From: Fallopia convolvulus
Lineage: Eukaryota > Streptophyta > Magnoliopsida > Caryophyllales > Polygonaceae
Assembly (NCBI GenBank): GCA_964016875.1
Contig: OZ024736.1
Coordinates: forward strand, 5,401,518-5,465,517
Direction: 5' to 3'
DNA: 64,000 bases
Shown here one piece after another: positions 44,446 through 55,815 of this stretch. Within the stretch, counting starts at the first letter, position 1, and each line of letters starts with the position of its first letter. The notes under the pieces were generated by a model. The model was not told the DNA's origin. It searched no databases and saw only the letters and a program-made list of their open reading frames with translations. A program made the position numbers and the translations under genes.

Positions 44446-45673
44446 AATATGTTGCCTTCAAGCTTTTGTCAAGTTGGAGCCTTACAAAATATGGCGTGGA
44501 ATTTGACAAGAGTTACTTGAAGAACCCTGTTTCAGCTTTGGGCGGAAAAAATTGTTTTTCCTTCTCTTTTTTTTTTTTGTTTTTCACTGGTTCACGTGTT
44601 GCGCATCTGACTTTGGTGAGTGAGTCTCCTATGGAGAATTTGTTCTTGCAAACACTCCAATTCCCACACTTTCTATGAATATATTACCTTTTGCTCTTTA
44701 AAAAAAGAAACTCATATATATAGTGTAGTGATAATTATTGCTCTTACATATTCGCATTTAGGCGAGTGTTGAAATTTTGGTAGGAACACGCAGCCAAAAA
44801 AGTTGAGACTAAAAGTTCATGATTTATACGAAAAATAAAAATAAAAATAACGGAGGAACTAAAAAGTCTTATGCATTTTTACCTATTCGATTACTTGAAA
44901 GTTTGAAAGTGTAAATGTTTGATGATTGCGTTGGAATCTTTTTTGAGATGGTAAGAAAATTGACTAGCCGTTGTGAAACAGGACACACATAACAAACTAC
45001 TACTACTATATTTAAACAATTAAAGTATTACAAAATCGCTCATTATAAATTACCATGATGTTTAGAACAATTATTACACCATAGTTTTTTCTAGAAATTC
45101 GCAAGAAAAATTTGCCCACCCGGTGTAAGTCATCCCCTTTTCCTATTGAGAATAGTCAGTTTTAAATAATACACGGTACTGACTAGATATTATTATATAT
45201 TTACATCATATTAACGGAATGAAGCATATTAGTTGTTTGTTCGATTTGTATTCAGGATTGTATTTTTAACTCAAAACCTAGCTGGCCTTCAATGATCAAA
45301 GGTAAAAAAAAAAACTTAAGCATACAGTTCACCAAATTATAGTGTATATATTACGAGAACATTCCATATAAAGTTTTACCCAGCAGGTATAATCCACTGT
45401 CTGTATTGAGTTTAAGGTACGTATCTAATTGTTTAATTTGTCTTTATACTGAATTTGTAAAACGATTTTTCTAACCTAGGTTAAGAACCTAAAAGTGACA
45501 ATATATTTTGAAATTGTATTTATTTAAATTTGATAATTTTTTCAATAGAGTTTATTAGTTTCTTATTAGGGTTTTAGTTTCCAAAATTAGTATTCTTAGC
45601 CTATATCCTTAGGCATAGGATAGAAAAACCATTCATAAAAAATATTTGGTCTATTATAAATGGAAAAAAAGTC
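44446..45673. other. AT-rich intergenic sequence left of the young Copia
   Basis: No gene or element is recognised. Removing the young Copia joins this to 52319 onward. Confidence 0.6.
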
Positions 45674-45678
45674 AAAAT

Positions 45679-46051
45679 TGTTATGAAGTCCAAATTTTAG
45701 TCCACATTATCACACTACAAGTTATCTATTTACACACACATGTATTACACATATTATGTATGAACAAGTGTATAATGGAGGAAAATTGTGCAAGGTGAAT
45801 TATTCACCTTCTTCACCTCCTTATTTCCATGCATAAATCATGGAGATTTACCAAAGTTTTACCCCACTCTTGGCCTATAAATATGGCCATCATCCATTGT
45901 AAAACTTGCACCAAAGTAGAGTAAGAAATACACTCTCTAAAGTTCTTACTCTCCCTCCCTCTCTTCTAATGATCTAAAAGTCCTCATAAAGTTTGTTTAA
46001 GTGTTTTCCCAAAAGTTAAAGTGGTCTTGCTTTTATAATCATTTCATAACA
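45679..46051 (+). repeat. Young Copia 5' LTR
   Basis: TGTTATGA to TCATAACA. The TATA box TATAAATA (45876-45883) is bracketed by GGCC on both sides (GGCCTATAAATATGGCC). The following sequence CGTTATCAGCACGAG is the presumed primer-binding site; it is common next to plant Copia LTRs but only partly matches initiator tRNA-Met. Confidence 0.92.
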
Positions 46052-46946
46052 CGTTATCAGCACGAGTCTCTAATTACCAATTGAGCTTCACTAATCACCA
46101 AGGTACAAATTCTATCTCTTTCTAATCTTAATCATACAACAAGTTTATTTCCTAAAACTGTTTTTGAGAAGTATGCTCTGTAGTTGCCCGATTTGGGATC
46201 TTCTACATCAGAAACTCGTTTTTCTTCCTAGATTTGAAACAATTTCTTACCAAAAAAAATAAATAAATCATGCTTTTGGATATGTAAAAGATACAAACAA
46301 AACATTACATTTGCTTACCTTTAAACCGATTTCTCCTTCGAAAATCTTCAACTTCACCACTTGGATTGGAAGTAAGTTTTAACCAAAATAATTATGAGCA
46401 TGATGTTGGTAATCACAATAAGAACAAGGCAAATGAAAAGCTCAATCAAAAATCTCCTATTACCGGCTCTAAGACGACGCATAATCTCGTCGTCGGCCAT
46501 GGAGAATGTCGAAAGAAAAATTTGGTAAAGGTGGTCGAATATGGAGGTGGAGGAAGGAGATAAGGTCGGAAGTGAAAAAGTGAAAAGGGGGATGAAGGGA
46601 ATCAGACTTTAAGGACTTCGGACTTTGGACTTAAAGGACCTCGGACTTTGGACTTAAAGGACCTCGAACTCTAAGGACTTTAAAGACTTTAAAATTCCCG
46701 CTATATAATTTTCTTTCATTTCATATGATCTCTTACTTTTGTCTTACGTTATTGTCTATGCCTATATCTATATTGATTACTTCTCTGACTCACGCAATCT
46801 TTCTTTATGCATTCCGAATATATCATCTACATGCATATATTTATTATTTGATATGACATGTCCTTCAATCGTCTTAGACACGACTCATGTATTATATTAT
46901 TGATTATGTTAACCTTTAATTTGCATATCTTTATATGTAGCAACTA
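46052..46946 (+). other. Young Copia leader with intron-like segment
   Basis: This is an untranslated leader of about 0.9 kb. A strong splice-donor match GTAAGT (46372-46377) and an acceptor ATATGTAG ending at 46940, seven bases before the gag ATG, bound an AT-rich 569-bp segment. It also holds two tandem 23-bp repeats (46621-46643 and 46644-46666). Confidence 0.5.
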
Positions 46947-48018
46947 ATGGCAAACATTGCTAAGAGGGAGTTTGACATCCTTGACCTATCGGGCCAGAAA
47001 TACCTCGAATGGAGGGTAGATGCCATGGCTCACCTCAAGGCAAATGGCCTTGAGGAAACAATTGTGGCAAACAATAATGCCACCCCACAGGAAAAGGCGA
47101 AAGCCATTGTGTTCCTCCGCCACCACATTCATGAGAGTCTCAAAACTGAGTACTTATTTGTGGAGGATCCTATAGAATTGTGGGAGAGCCTGAATGAGCG
47201 CTATGCTCATCAAAAGGAATTTTTGCTCCCACAAGTAACACATGAGTGGAACACTATAAGGTTCCAGGACTTTAAGTCCATCACTGAGTACAACAGTGCT
47301 ATCCACAGGATCACTTCTCAATTGAGACTATGTGGTAAAATGATCACTCAGGAAGAGATGTTGGAGAAAACTTTCTCCACTATGCATGCTTCAAACATAT
47401 TATTGCAACAACAATATAGATTAAGAAATTTCAAAAGATATTCTGACTTGTTGAAAGTATTGTTGGTTGCTGAAAAGAATAATGAGCTCCTAATGAAAAA
47501 CCACAACCTAAGGCCTACTGGCTCAACAGCTGCCCCAGAAGCAAATGCTATGAACAAAGCGTTCCATGATAGGAACGACAATGAACGTGGGCAGCAATCA
47601 CGCCGTAACAATGGGCGTGGACGAGGTCGTGGTCACTATGGGAGCCGTGGTGGCCGTGGTGGTCGTGGTGGCCATGGGCGTGGCCGAGTCTACAACAAAA
47701 GCCACGATAATCACCGTGAGAACCATGGCTACAAAGGGGGTGTGAAGCAACAGGTCCAGACGGGTCCATCAGGATCCTCCCAGAAATCCAAATCAGCATG
47801 CTACAGATGTGGCGTGACTGGTCACTGGTCACTGGTCAAAGGTATGCCGCACAGCTCCACACCTAGTGAAGCTATACCAAGCTGAAAAGAATAAAGAAAG
47901 GGCTACCGAGACCAACTACATCGATAATAACGATGTGGATGGGTCACCAGTGACTAGTTTGGATGTTAATGACTTTCTCAACCTTGAGAATGATGATGGC
48001 TATGCCTTAGGGGCTTAA
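46947..48018 (+). pseudogene. Young Copia gag
   Basis: ATG 46947 opens a Copia gag with the core LDLSGQKYLEWRVDAMAHLK, DPIELWESLNERY, ITEYNSAIHRITSQLRLCGK and a Gly/Arg-rich region. The zinc knuckle starts CYRCGVTGHWS at about 47800-47833. A third copy of ACTGGTC (47817-47837 holds three) shifts the frame and ends the ORF at 47885. Without the extra 7 bp the frame would complete the CCHC knuckle and run to TAA 48016-48018. Gag forms the particle. The frameshift removes the last knuckle cysteine. Confidence 0.85.
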
Positions 48019-48039
48019 ATGAAAAGCACGAGCCCCTAA
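48007..48039 (+). promoter_or_regulatory. Hairpin spanning the gag stop codon
   Basis: A perfect 9-bp inverted repeat, TTAGGGGCT (48007-48015) and AGCCCCTAA (48031-48039), has a 15-base loop. The ancestral gag stop TAA (48016-48018) is the first codon of the loop. The position suggests a role in the gag-pol boundary (recoding, RNA processing or termination); the function is inferred only. Confidence 0.55.
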
Positions 48040-48214
48040 ATATCTCTACTATCTCCCATGCTATTTTATAATACTTGCAATGTCTTTTATATCCCATGCT
48101 TTAACCTTTATCTCGTAAGGATTTGTGTAATAGGCTTTGAACTTGTATAATAGAATTATCCTTATATAATATATGAAGCTTTTATTAATACCTTAATTCT
48201 CCTTTTTCTTTATA
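48019..48214 (+). other. Non-coding gag-pol spacer, intron-like
   Basis: About 200 bp, AT-rich, with stops in all frames. It ends in a pyrimidine-rich tract and TTGATAG (AG at 48220-48221), a good splice acceptor just before the pol frame. Candidate donors are GTATGC at 47842 and GTAAGG at 48116. Confidence 0.5.
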
Positions 48215-51200
48215 TTGATAGAAAACATGGACTTACCTAAAGTGAAACCCGATGGGAAGGAGCAATGTCTTTTGGACAGTGCGACAACACACACCATCTT
48301 GAGGAGTAAAGAATACTTTACCCAATTAAGAGCCTTTGAAGGCAATGTCACTACAATATCCGGTGTGTCAAAACTCATCGAAGGCTCTGGAAGAGCTGTC
48401 ATTCTACTCCCAAAGGGAACAAAGCTAGTAATAAATGACGCACTATATTCGAGTAAATCTCGAAGAAATTTACTGAGTTTTAAAGATGTGCGTCTAAATG
48501 GGTTTCATATGGAAACCATGAATGAAAATGGGAAAGAATACTTGTGCATCATAAAACATGAATCTGGCCATAAACAGATTCTCGAAAGGATGCCAACGCA
48601 AACCTCCGGATTATATCATACATACATTTATCCGTTTGAGGTCAATGCAATGTTTAACAAAAGGTCATATGACCAAACTACATTCACATTATGGCATGAT
48701 CGATTGGGTCATCCAGGGACAATAATGATGCACAAAATCATAAAGAGCTCACTTGGACATACATTAAAGAACATTAAGGTTCTTCCGTCCAGTGATTTTA
48801 ATTGCACTGCTTGCTCACTTGGAAAGCTAATTATCAGGCCTTCTAAAAACAAGATTGCAAGTGAAAATCCTGCATTCTTAGAAAGAATCCAAGGAGATAT
48901 ATGTGGGCCAATTGCTCCACCATGTGGACCATTCCGATACTTTATGGTGCTAATTGATGCATCTACACGTTGGTCACATGTAAGCCTACTATCAACAAGA
49001 AATGTTGCATTTGCTAAACTCCTTGCCCAAATAATCCGATTGAGGGCCCAATTTCCGGATTATACAATAAAGAAAATCCGGCTCGATAATGCAGGAGAAT
49101 TTACATCTCAAACATTCAATGACTATTGTATGTCAATTGGGCTTGATATAGAGCATCCAGTGGCTCATGTTCACACACAAAATGGTCTCGCTGAATCATT
49201 GATAAAGCGATTGCAATTAATTGCCAGACCATTATTGATGAAATCAAAATTACCACCATCGGCATGGGGACATGCAATATTACATGCAGCAACCTTAATT
49301 CGATTAAGGCCAAGTGCAAACCATGAACATTCCCCTATGCAACTTGTGTCCGGTAAGGAGCCAAATATTTCACATCTAAAAATATTTGGATGTGCGGTTT
49401 ATGTCCCTATTGCTCCACCTCAGCGCACAAAGATGGGACCCCAAAGGAGATTGGGAATTTATGTTGGTTTTGAGTCTCCCTCGATAATCAAATATCTTGA
49501 ACCAACAACTGGTGATTTATTTACAGCTAGATTTGCTGATTGCCATTTTGATGAAAATACATTCCCAGCCTTAGGGGGAGAAAAGAAAAATGGGGACCCA
49601 CATGTGAAAGAAATCACATGGAATGCAACTGCATTATCCCATCTTGATCCAAGAACAAAAATGTGTGAACAAGAAGTACAACGGATCATTCATTTGCAAA
49701 ATGTAGAAAATCAGTTACCAGATGCATTTACTGATACACAGAAGGTAACTAAATCACATATACCTGCAGCAAATGCTCCAGCAAGAATTGAAATACCCAA
49801 TGGATTGCCAGATGCATCCATCGCAAGCGAGTCTACAACACGCCGAAAGCGTGGTAGACCATTAGGCTCAAAAGATTTGAAACCGAGAAAGGCAAGAAGC
49901 CAAAAGGGTATAGCAGGAGAAGCCACAATGGATCATGAGAATGATGGTAAAGGCAAAGATATTGAAAATGAGAATACCTCAACAGAGGATGATATTCTAG
50001 ACAAGAATAATGATATCGACAACTTTGAGATTTCCATAAACTATGTGTCAACAGGCACGCAATGGAATCGAAAAGATGTAATTGTCGATGATGTATTTGC
50101 CTACTCAGTGGCTAGTAATATTGTAATTGAAGATGATGATTTTGAGCCAAAATCGGTCGATGAATGTCGACGAAGAAATGATTGGCCAAAATGGAAAGAG
50201 GCTATTCAGGCAGAACTAAAATCGCTTGAAAAGCGAGAGGTCTTTGGACCAGTAGTTCATACACCAAATGGTGTGAAACCAGTCGGCTATAAATAGGTCT
50301 TTGTACGTAAAAGAAATGAGAAAAACGAAATTGTAAGGTATAAAGCAAGGCTTGTAGCACAAGGTTTTTCTCAGATCCATGGAATTGATTATGAAGAAAC
50401 ATACTCTCCGGTAGTTGATGCAACTACATTGAGATTCCTAATTGGCATGACTGTCTTTGAAAGGTTACAAATGCGCCTCATGGATGTCATGACCGCATAT
50501 TTATATGGATCACTTGATACAGACATCTACATGAGAGTCCCCGAAGGACTCAAGCTGCCTGAGGCCAATAATTGTGGACCTCGAGAAATGTTTTCCATAA
50601 AATTGAGGAGGTCATTGTATGGGCTAAAACAATCTGGACGAATGTGGTACAATCGCCTCAGTGAATACCTCATGAAAGAGGGATACAAGAACGACACCGT
50701 TTGTCCATGTGTTTTCATCAAGCGATCCGAAAAGGGATTCGCTATTATCGCAGTTTATGTTGACGATTTAAACATCGTCGGAACTCCAAATGAGCTTCAA
50801 GATACTGCGAAATATTTGATGAAAGAATTCGAGATGAAAGATCTCGGACAAACAAAGCTTTGTCTTGGCTTACAAATTGAGCACTTAAGGGATGGAATCT
50901 TTATCCATCAGTCTAATTACACCGAGAAAGTTCTTAAGAGATTTTACATGGACAAAGCACACCCTTTGAGCTCTCCAATGGAAGTTCGATCCCTCAATGT
51001 AGAAAAGGATCAATTTCATCCCCGAGAAGAGGACGAAGATGTTCTTGGTCCCGAGGTACCGTATTTAAGTGCAATTGGTGCTTTAATGTACTTAACTAAC
51101 AATACAAGACCAGATATTGCTTTTGCAGTAAATTTGTTGTCCAGGTATAGCACTGCACCCACAAGGAGGCATTGGAACGGGATCAAACATGTATTCCGCT

Positions 51201-51694
51201 ATCTCCGAGATGCAGGGTACTTGTCTGACCCACACAAAGCCAAATCTCAAAATGGCTATGTGTTCACATACGGAGGCACTGCCATCTCTTGGAGATCAAC
51301 GAAGCAGACTGTGACTGCCACATCATCAAATCAAGCAGAATTGATTGCACTATATGAGGCAGGAAGAGAATGTGTGTCCCTTCGAGCAATGATTCAATTC
51401 ATCCAGAAAGAAAGTGGAATGAAACCAATGACTGATGATCCAACAATATTATATGAGGATAACTCAGCATGCGTTGCTCAGATGAAGAAGGGCTACATCA
51501 AAGGAGACCGAACAAAGCACATATCTCCAAAATTCTTCTCCACTCGTGAATTGGAAGAAGCTGGTGAAGTGGACATCCAACAAATTCGATCAAATGACAA
51601 TTTGGCTGACTTGTTCACAAAGTCTTTAATCCCCAAGAAATTTGGAGAACTGGTATCCAGAATTGGAATGTGCAGACTTCGAGACATATGTTGA
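48215..51694 (+). pseudogene. Young Copia pol: protease, integrase, RT, RNase H
   Basis: One frame holds the protease LLDSATTHTI, a GAG-pre-integrase zinc region (LWHDRLGHPG to CTACSLGK), and the integrase core Asp-Asp-Glu (IQGDICGPI, IRLDNAGEF, NGLAESLIKRL). RT follows with AVYVDDLNIVGT, then RNase H ending KHISPKFFSTRELEEAGEVD. A single TAG at 50294-50296 stands where RTs have Trp (GYKWVF type). Near 51206-51212, RYLR is joined directly to DAGYLSDPHKA, an in-frame loss of roughly 20-25 residues by comparison with the family. Otherwise the 3.4-kb frame is open. First Met candidate is ATG 48227. Confidence 0.9.
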
Positions 51695-51930
51695 AGTCAA
51701 GGGGAGTATCATACGCGTTGCACTCTTTTTCCCTTCGATCAAGTTTTTATCCCACTGGGTTTTGCTTGACAAGGTTTTTAATGAGGCAGCATCAAGGCGT
51801 ACAAATGGGATCAATGGTTGCACTCTTTTTCCCTTCGTTCAGGTTTTTATCCCACTGGGTTTTTCCTGACAAGGTTTTTAATGAGGCAACGTCTACCCAT
51901 ATCCTACTCCATGAAAAGAAGGTGAATATT

Positions 51931-51940
51931 CAAGGGGGAG
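51931..51940 (+). promoter_or_regulatory. Young Copia polypurine tract
   Basis: CAAGGGGGAG directly precedes the 3' LTR. About 230 bp of non-coding sequence with a partly repeated CTTTTTCCCTTCG-TTTTTATCCCACTGGG block (51722-51876) lies between pol and this tract. Confidence 0.8.
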
Positions 51941-52313
51941 TGTTATGAAGTCCAAATTTTAGTCCACATTATCACACTACAAGTTATCTATTTACACACA
52001 CATGTATTACACATATTATGTATGAACAAGTGTATAATGGAGGAAAATTGTGCAAGGTGAATTATTCACCTTCTTCACCTCCTTATTTCCATGCATAAAT
52101 CATGGAGATTTACCAAAGTTTTACCCCACTCTTGGCCTATAAATATGGCCATCATCCATTGTAAAACTTGCACCAAAGTAGAGTAAGAAATACACTCTCT
52201 AAAGTTCTTACTCTCCCTCCCTCTCTTCTAATGATCTAAAAGTCCTCATAAAGTTTGTTTAAGTGTTTTCCCAAAAGTTAAAGTGATCTTGCTTTTATAA
52301 TCATTTCATAACA
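51941..52313 (+). repeat. Young Copia 3' LTR
   Basis: 373 bp, nearly identical to the 5' LTR. Its TATA box (about 52138-52145) points towards the WRKY13-like gene, roughly 1 kb from its ATG. Confidence 0.93.
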
Positions 52314-52318
52314 AAAAT

Positions 52319-53133
52319 ATACAGAGGCGGATCCAGGATTATTTGAAAGGGGCAGACTTTGTACAAATTAATATTATTGGCTGTTCCTAATTCCGCCCCC
52401 ATTCTTCCCCACCATCTGCCTTGTCCTGCCCCGGGCTGGATATGGGGCGAAAGCTCCATTTATTTTTTTATCTTTCAGACTTTTTAGGTAAAATTTGTTA
52501 CTCCTCCGACTCGATACAGGGTCCGCCACCCCCGCCCGCACCCTGAATATATGAAATGTCATTTTTAAACACATAATGTCATTCTAAACACATAATGTCA
52601 TTCTTAATTACTAGCTAACTTAATAAGGCTTGACATTTGTCTCCGATCCCACTAATCTTCTTGAGGTGAGACATTGTAAATGCTCTTTAAATCTTCACTA
52701 TCTTTAAACTAAGGCACTATTCCTCACTCAAAATTTCTAAGACCAAAAAAAAAATTAATTCCTATCAATTTATATTTGGGTAGTGAGTGGGTGGATAAGC
52801 ATATGGATTATTATTTATATTTAGGAAGGGAGAAATAAACCCCAAAAAATTAAAGAGAGAGACCCATAGTTAATTAACATTGGTGTTATTCTTTTTGTTT
52901 TCATATCTTTCATCTGTCAACCTTTTTTTTGCAAGTGATGGGGCAGCAAATCCTCCTCTTTTTAAGAGAAGGAAAGAAGAGGCTGCAAAAATCTGAAACC
53001 TTCTCATCATCTCCTTGTTCCTCTTCCTCCTCCCTCAAGAGTCAAGAGCAATAACCAAAACCTAGCTATAACCCTCCTTTCCTTAGCCTCTTTTCCTTCT
53101 TATGATCATTTCTGCAATTAAACCTAGCTAAGC
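52319..53133 (+). promoter_or_regulatory. Upstream region of the WRKY13-like gene
   Basis: About 0.8 kb separates the Copia LTR from the ATG. The last 140 bp are CT-rich (CTTCTCATCATCTCCTTG and CTTCCTCCTCCC), typical of plant 5' untranslated leaders. No confident TATA box is assigned. The segment 52323-52550, starting CAGAGGCGGATCCAGG, looks like a decayed DNA-transposon end. Confidence 0.5.
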
Positions 53134-53593
53134 ATGTTGCAAAATCAGTCTCACCAAGGCTTGATACTTGAAGATCATCATCATCATCAAGCTCTTGGGA
53201 TGATGGGTTTCTTCTCAAACCCTAGCTCCAACAACTTGGCCTTTCTTCAACCCCATCATCATCATCAGCAGCAGCATGATGATCCTGAAGCCGATGATGA
53301 TGATGATGATGATGATGCCCATGACCATCATGCTTCAAGCTCTAACAATAGCACCCATCATCTATCCCAATCTCTTGTGAATTCATATGCTAATCAAAAC
53401 CCTAGAGATTTCCATCTTCATCTTCATCATCAAGATCCTTCTTCTCTCATGGGAATGGGAGCTCCACCCCACCTCCTTTCTATTCAAAGATCAAACCCTT
53501 CTAACCCATGGTAATTAAGTTTCTAATTATACAATTATTTCTTTACATGGTATCACCGATCTATCACATCTATATAAAAAAACAAGTAAGTAA

Positions 53594-53647
<54 letters not shown>

Positions 53648-55270
53648 TTTCCTTTCTGAATTAGGGAGTGGAGATCTAGAGCAAGGGAGTGCATGGCGAG
53701 GAAGGAGGGATCATACGACGGAGGAGGGCTAGTAGAAGATCATACAAGGGATGTTGTTAATAATAGCAAGAAGAGTTTGTTAGGAATTTCGGCGTTGCGG
53801 ATGAAGAAGATGAAGGGAAGAAGGAAGGTGAGGGAGCCCAGGTTCTGCTTCAAAACCCTTAGTGATGTGGATGTGCTTGACGATGGCTACAAATGGAGGA
53901 AATATGGCCAGAAAGTTGTCAAGAACACCCAACATCCTAGGTAATTAATTCATTTATCACTCTTCATAAATCAATTAATCTCTAATTATAGTTATTAACT
54001 ACTACTATTCATTCAGATTCCTTCTTCTATATATATGATCTACATTCTACACTTGTAGTAGTGTTCATTTGCAAACTATTTATTATTACAAGTGTGTGTG
54101 TGTGTGAAAGTAATTTCATCAATCTGGGAATAATATTCATTAATTTTTCATGAATTTGTTTTTATAATTATGGCTATCAACAGCACCAGTGATTTGAATC
54201 ATTTAAATCCAAAATCTTATTCTCTTTCCATCTTTTCATACTGAAAAATGTCTTGGCATTGCCCCTGACAGACTAATGATTGTTGATTTATATGCATTAT
54301 TTCTGTATTAGTTTTTTCAAATGTAGATTACGTATATGAAAGGCTGAAAAGCTAACATATCTCATCGATTAATGAACCTATATCTATATACACTCCTAAT
54401 ATTACTCTAATCATGTACATTAATTTATCACAAGCTCACAATGATTAATTTCATTATGATTCTAGCTAGTATTGTTGTTTTTTGGTGGCCTTTTGGGATT
54501 AATCAGGATTTAAAGTTAAGTATAGATTCTGTAAAATAAGGTTAATTATATGTTGAATACTGCATGATGATATTCGAAAAGGTTTTCAATTAAAACATAC
54601 TGCATTATACAACATAGCTATAACAAAAGGAAGTAAATTAAGCAAAAGTACTACTTTCATGAATCATTAATAATTAGTAGTAATAATACTGACTAATTAA
54701 CAGGACACATTTAATTAGCATAGATTGTGTGTATAGTGAAATGAAATCATGCAAGCTTATTTTTCTTTTTTGCACTATATATGTGTGTAAATGGCAGGAT
54801 GTGGGTCAAGTGTAATCGATTAAGGGTGGACCTAAATGTCCCATAGCAACTGCAGTTTTACTGATGCTGCACATTATTAATTAGTTGACCCATTTAGTAG
54901 GTTTTGTTAGGTTGCTATGTTAGTAGGTTTCCTTTTGAGATCTTGATATGCAAAGCAAGAAAATGATTTTATTTTCACACTAGATGGTCTAAGAAGAGTT
55001 AAGTTTATATATTCATTGAATAAATTGTTTCCTAGAATAAACTAAAACCTAATGGAATGTTAATATTGGGTGTACTTGTACGAGTCCAGAAGCTACTACA
55101 GGTGCACCCAAGACAATTGCAGGGTGAAGAAGAGGGTGGAGAGACTCGCCGAGGATCCGAGGATGGTCATAACAACGTACGAAGGGCGACACGTTCATTC
55201 CCCGTCTCCTGACAACCCCGACGACGACTCCAACAAGTCCCTTCCCATCCTCAACAACTTCTTTTGGTAG
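53134..55270 (+). CDS. WRKY13: WRKY transcription factor, group IIc, WRKY13-like
   Basis: It has three exons: 53134-53510, 53665-53940 and 55090-55270 (834 nt, 277 residues), all introns GT-AG. The N-terminus is His-rich with an eight-Asp run. A basic stretch (RMKKMKGRRKVREPRFCFKT) precedes the WRKY domain: WRKYGQKVVKNTQHPRSYYR with zinc ligands C-x4-C-x23-H-x-H. The second intron splits the Arg codon of HPR, the conserved WRKY intron site. The tail ends NNFFW. The domain and tail match Arabidopsis WRKY13, a nuclear W-box (TTGAC) binding factor linked to stem lignification and flowering time; that role is inferred by orthology. No lesion is seen. Confidence 0.92.
53594..53642. repeat. TA microsatellite in WRKY13-like intron 1
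   Basis: A run of roughly 23 TA dinucleotides in the short first intron, followed by TGTGTG. It is likely to vary in length between individuals. Confidence 0.9.
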
Positions 55271-55679
55271 CCCATCTGCACCTCCATCGTCACTCGATTG
55301 ATCGAAACGACTCCTTATGTGCCTTTTTCGGGGTTTTAATGGAGGAGAAAGGCTATATGTATGTAGGTGTACTAGCTATGTGCTCTATATCTATGACCAG
55401 AGACATATTTCATCACCCTAACTAACTTTGTTTTCATTTTCTACCAAAAAAAAAAAAACTTTGTTTTCATTTGTGTGGCTTTGTAATGCACTTGTTCATA
55501 ATTATCACTTTTTTAATTGGCTAGCTATGTACTTTGCTTGTATCTTACTCGTTCCTATGCCAAATTGTGTATCTTGATCATCAATTAACTGATATGCAAT
55601 TCAGGTAAGATATTGTAATTCTCAAGTTTTGTCACACTTAACATAAATATATGTCTCTAATCTATAAGTATTTGGGCTA
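55271..55679. other. 3' region of the WRKY13-like gene
   Basis: This should contain the 3' untranslated region. It is AT-rich with no further coding sequence. An exact polyadenylation site cannot be set. Confidence 0.5.
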
Positions 55680-55815
55680 TCCTAAATCTTCCGTAAATGG
55701 GTGACAACTGGTTTACTAACCAATTCTAAGAAAGAAGGGCAAACCGCCGCCCTGGATGCTCGAACCTGAGCCTCTTGCCGTTGAGCCATGATCACTTGCT
55801 CTTTTACCGCTGCAT
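55680..55815 (-). repeat. SINE-like fragment
   Basis: On the minus strand, ATGGCTCAACGG (A-box-like) and GGTTCGAGCATCC (B-box-like) are followed by non-tRNA sequence, the layout of a tRNA-derived SINE. The boxes are only about 11 bp apart, so the head is probably internally deleted. No tail or target duplication was identified. Confidence 0.4.

Larger units (their letters stand above)
45679..52313 (+). mobile_element. Young Copia retrotransposon, 6.6 kb
   Basis: The LTRs at 45679-46051 and 51941-52313 are each 373 bp and differ at one base by eye (the G at about 46023 versus A at about 52286). The target duplication AAAAT is at 45674-45678 and 52314-52318. gag, then protease, integrase, RT and RNase H appear in Copia order, with a polypurine tract GGGGGAG before the 3' LTR. 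One nonsense codon, one 7-bp insertion and an RNase H deletion make it defective despite its youth. It inserted in the same direction as, and 0.8 kb upstream of, the WRKY13-like gene. Confidence 0.95.

Noticed and set aside
47842..48221. A proven gag-pol intron
   Set aside because: The GT-AG join is in frame only in the present frameshifted copy, not in the ancestral two-copy frame, so it is reported as a possibility and not annotated as an intron.
52323..52550. A complete small DNA transposon starting CAGAGGCGGATCC
   Set aside because: The possible partner end (GGGTCCGCCACC) matches poorly and no target duplication was found.
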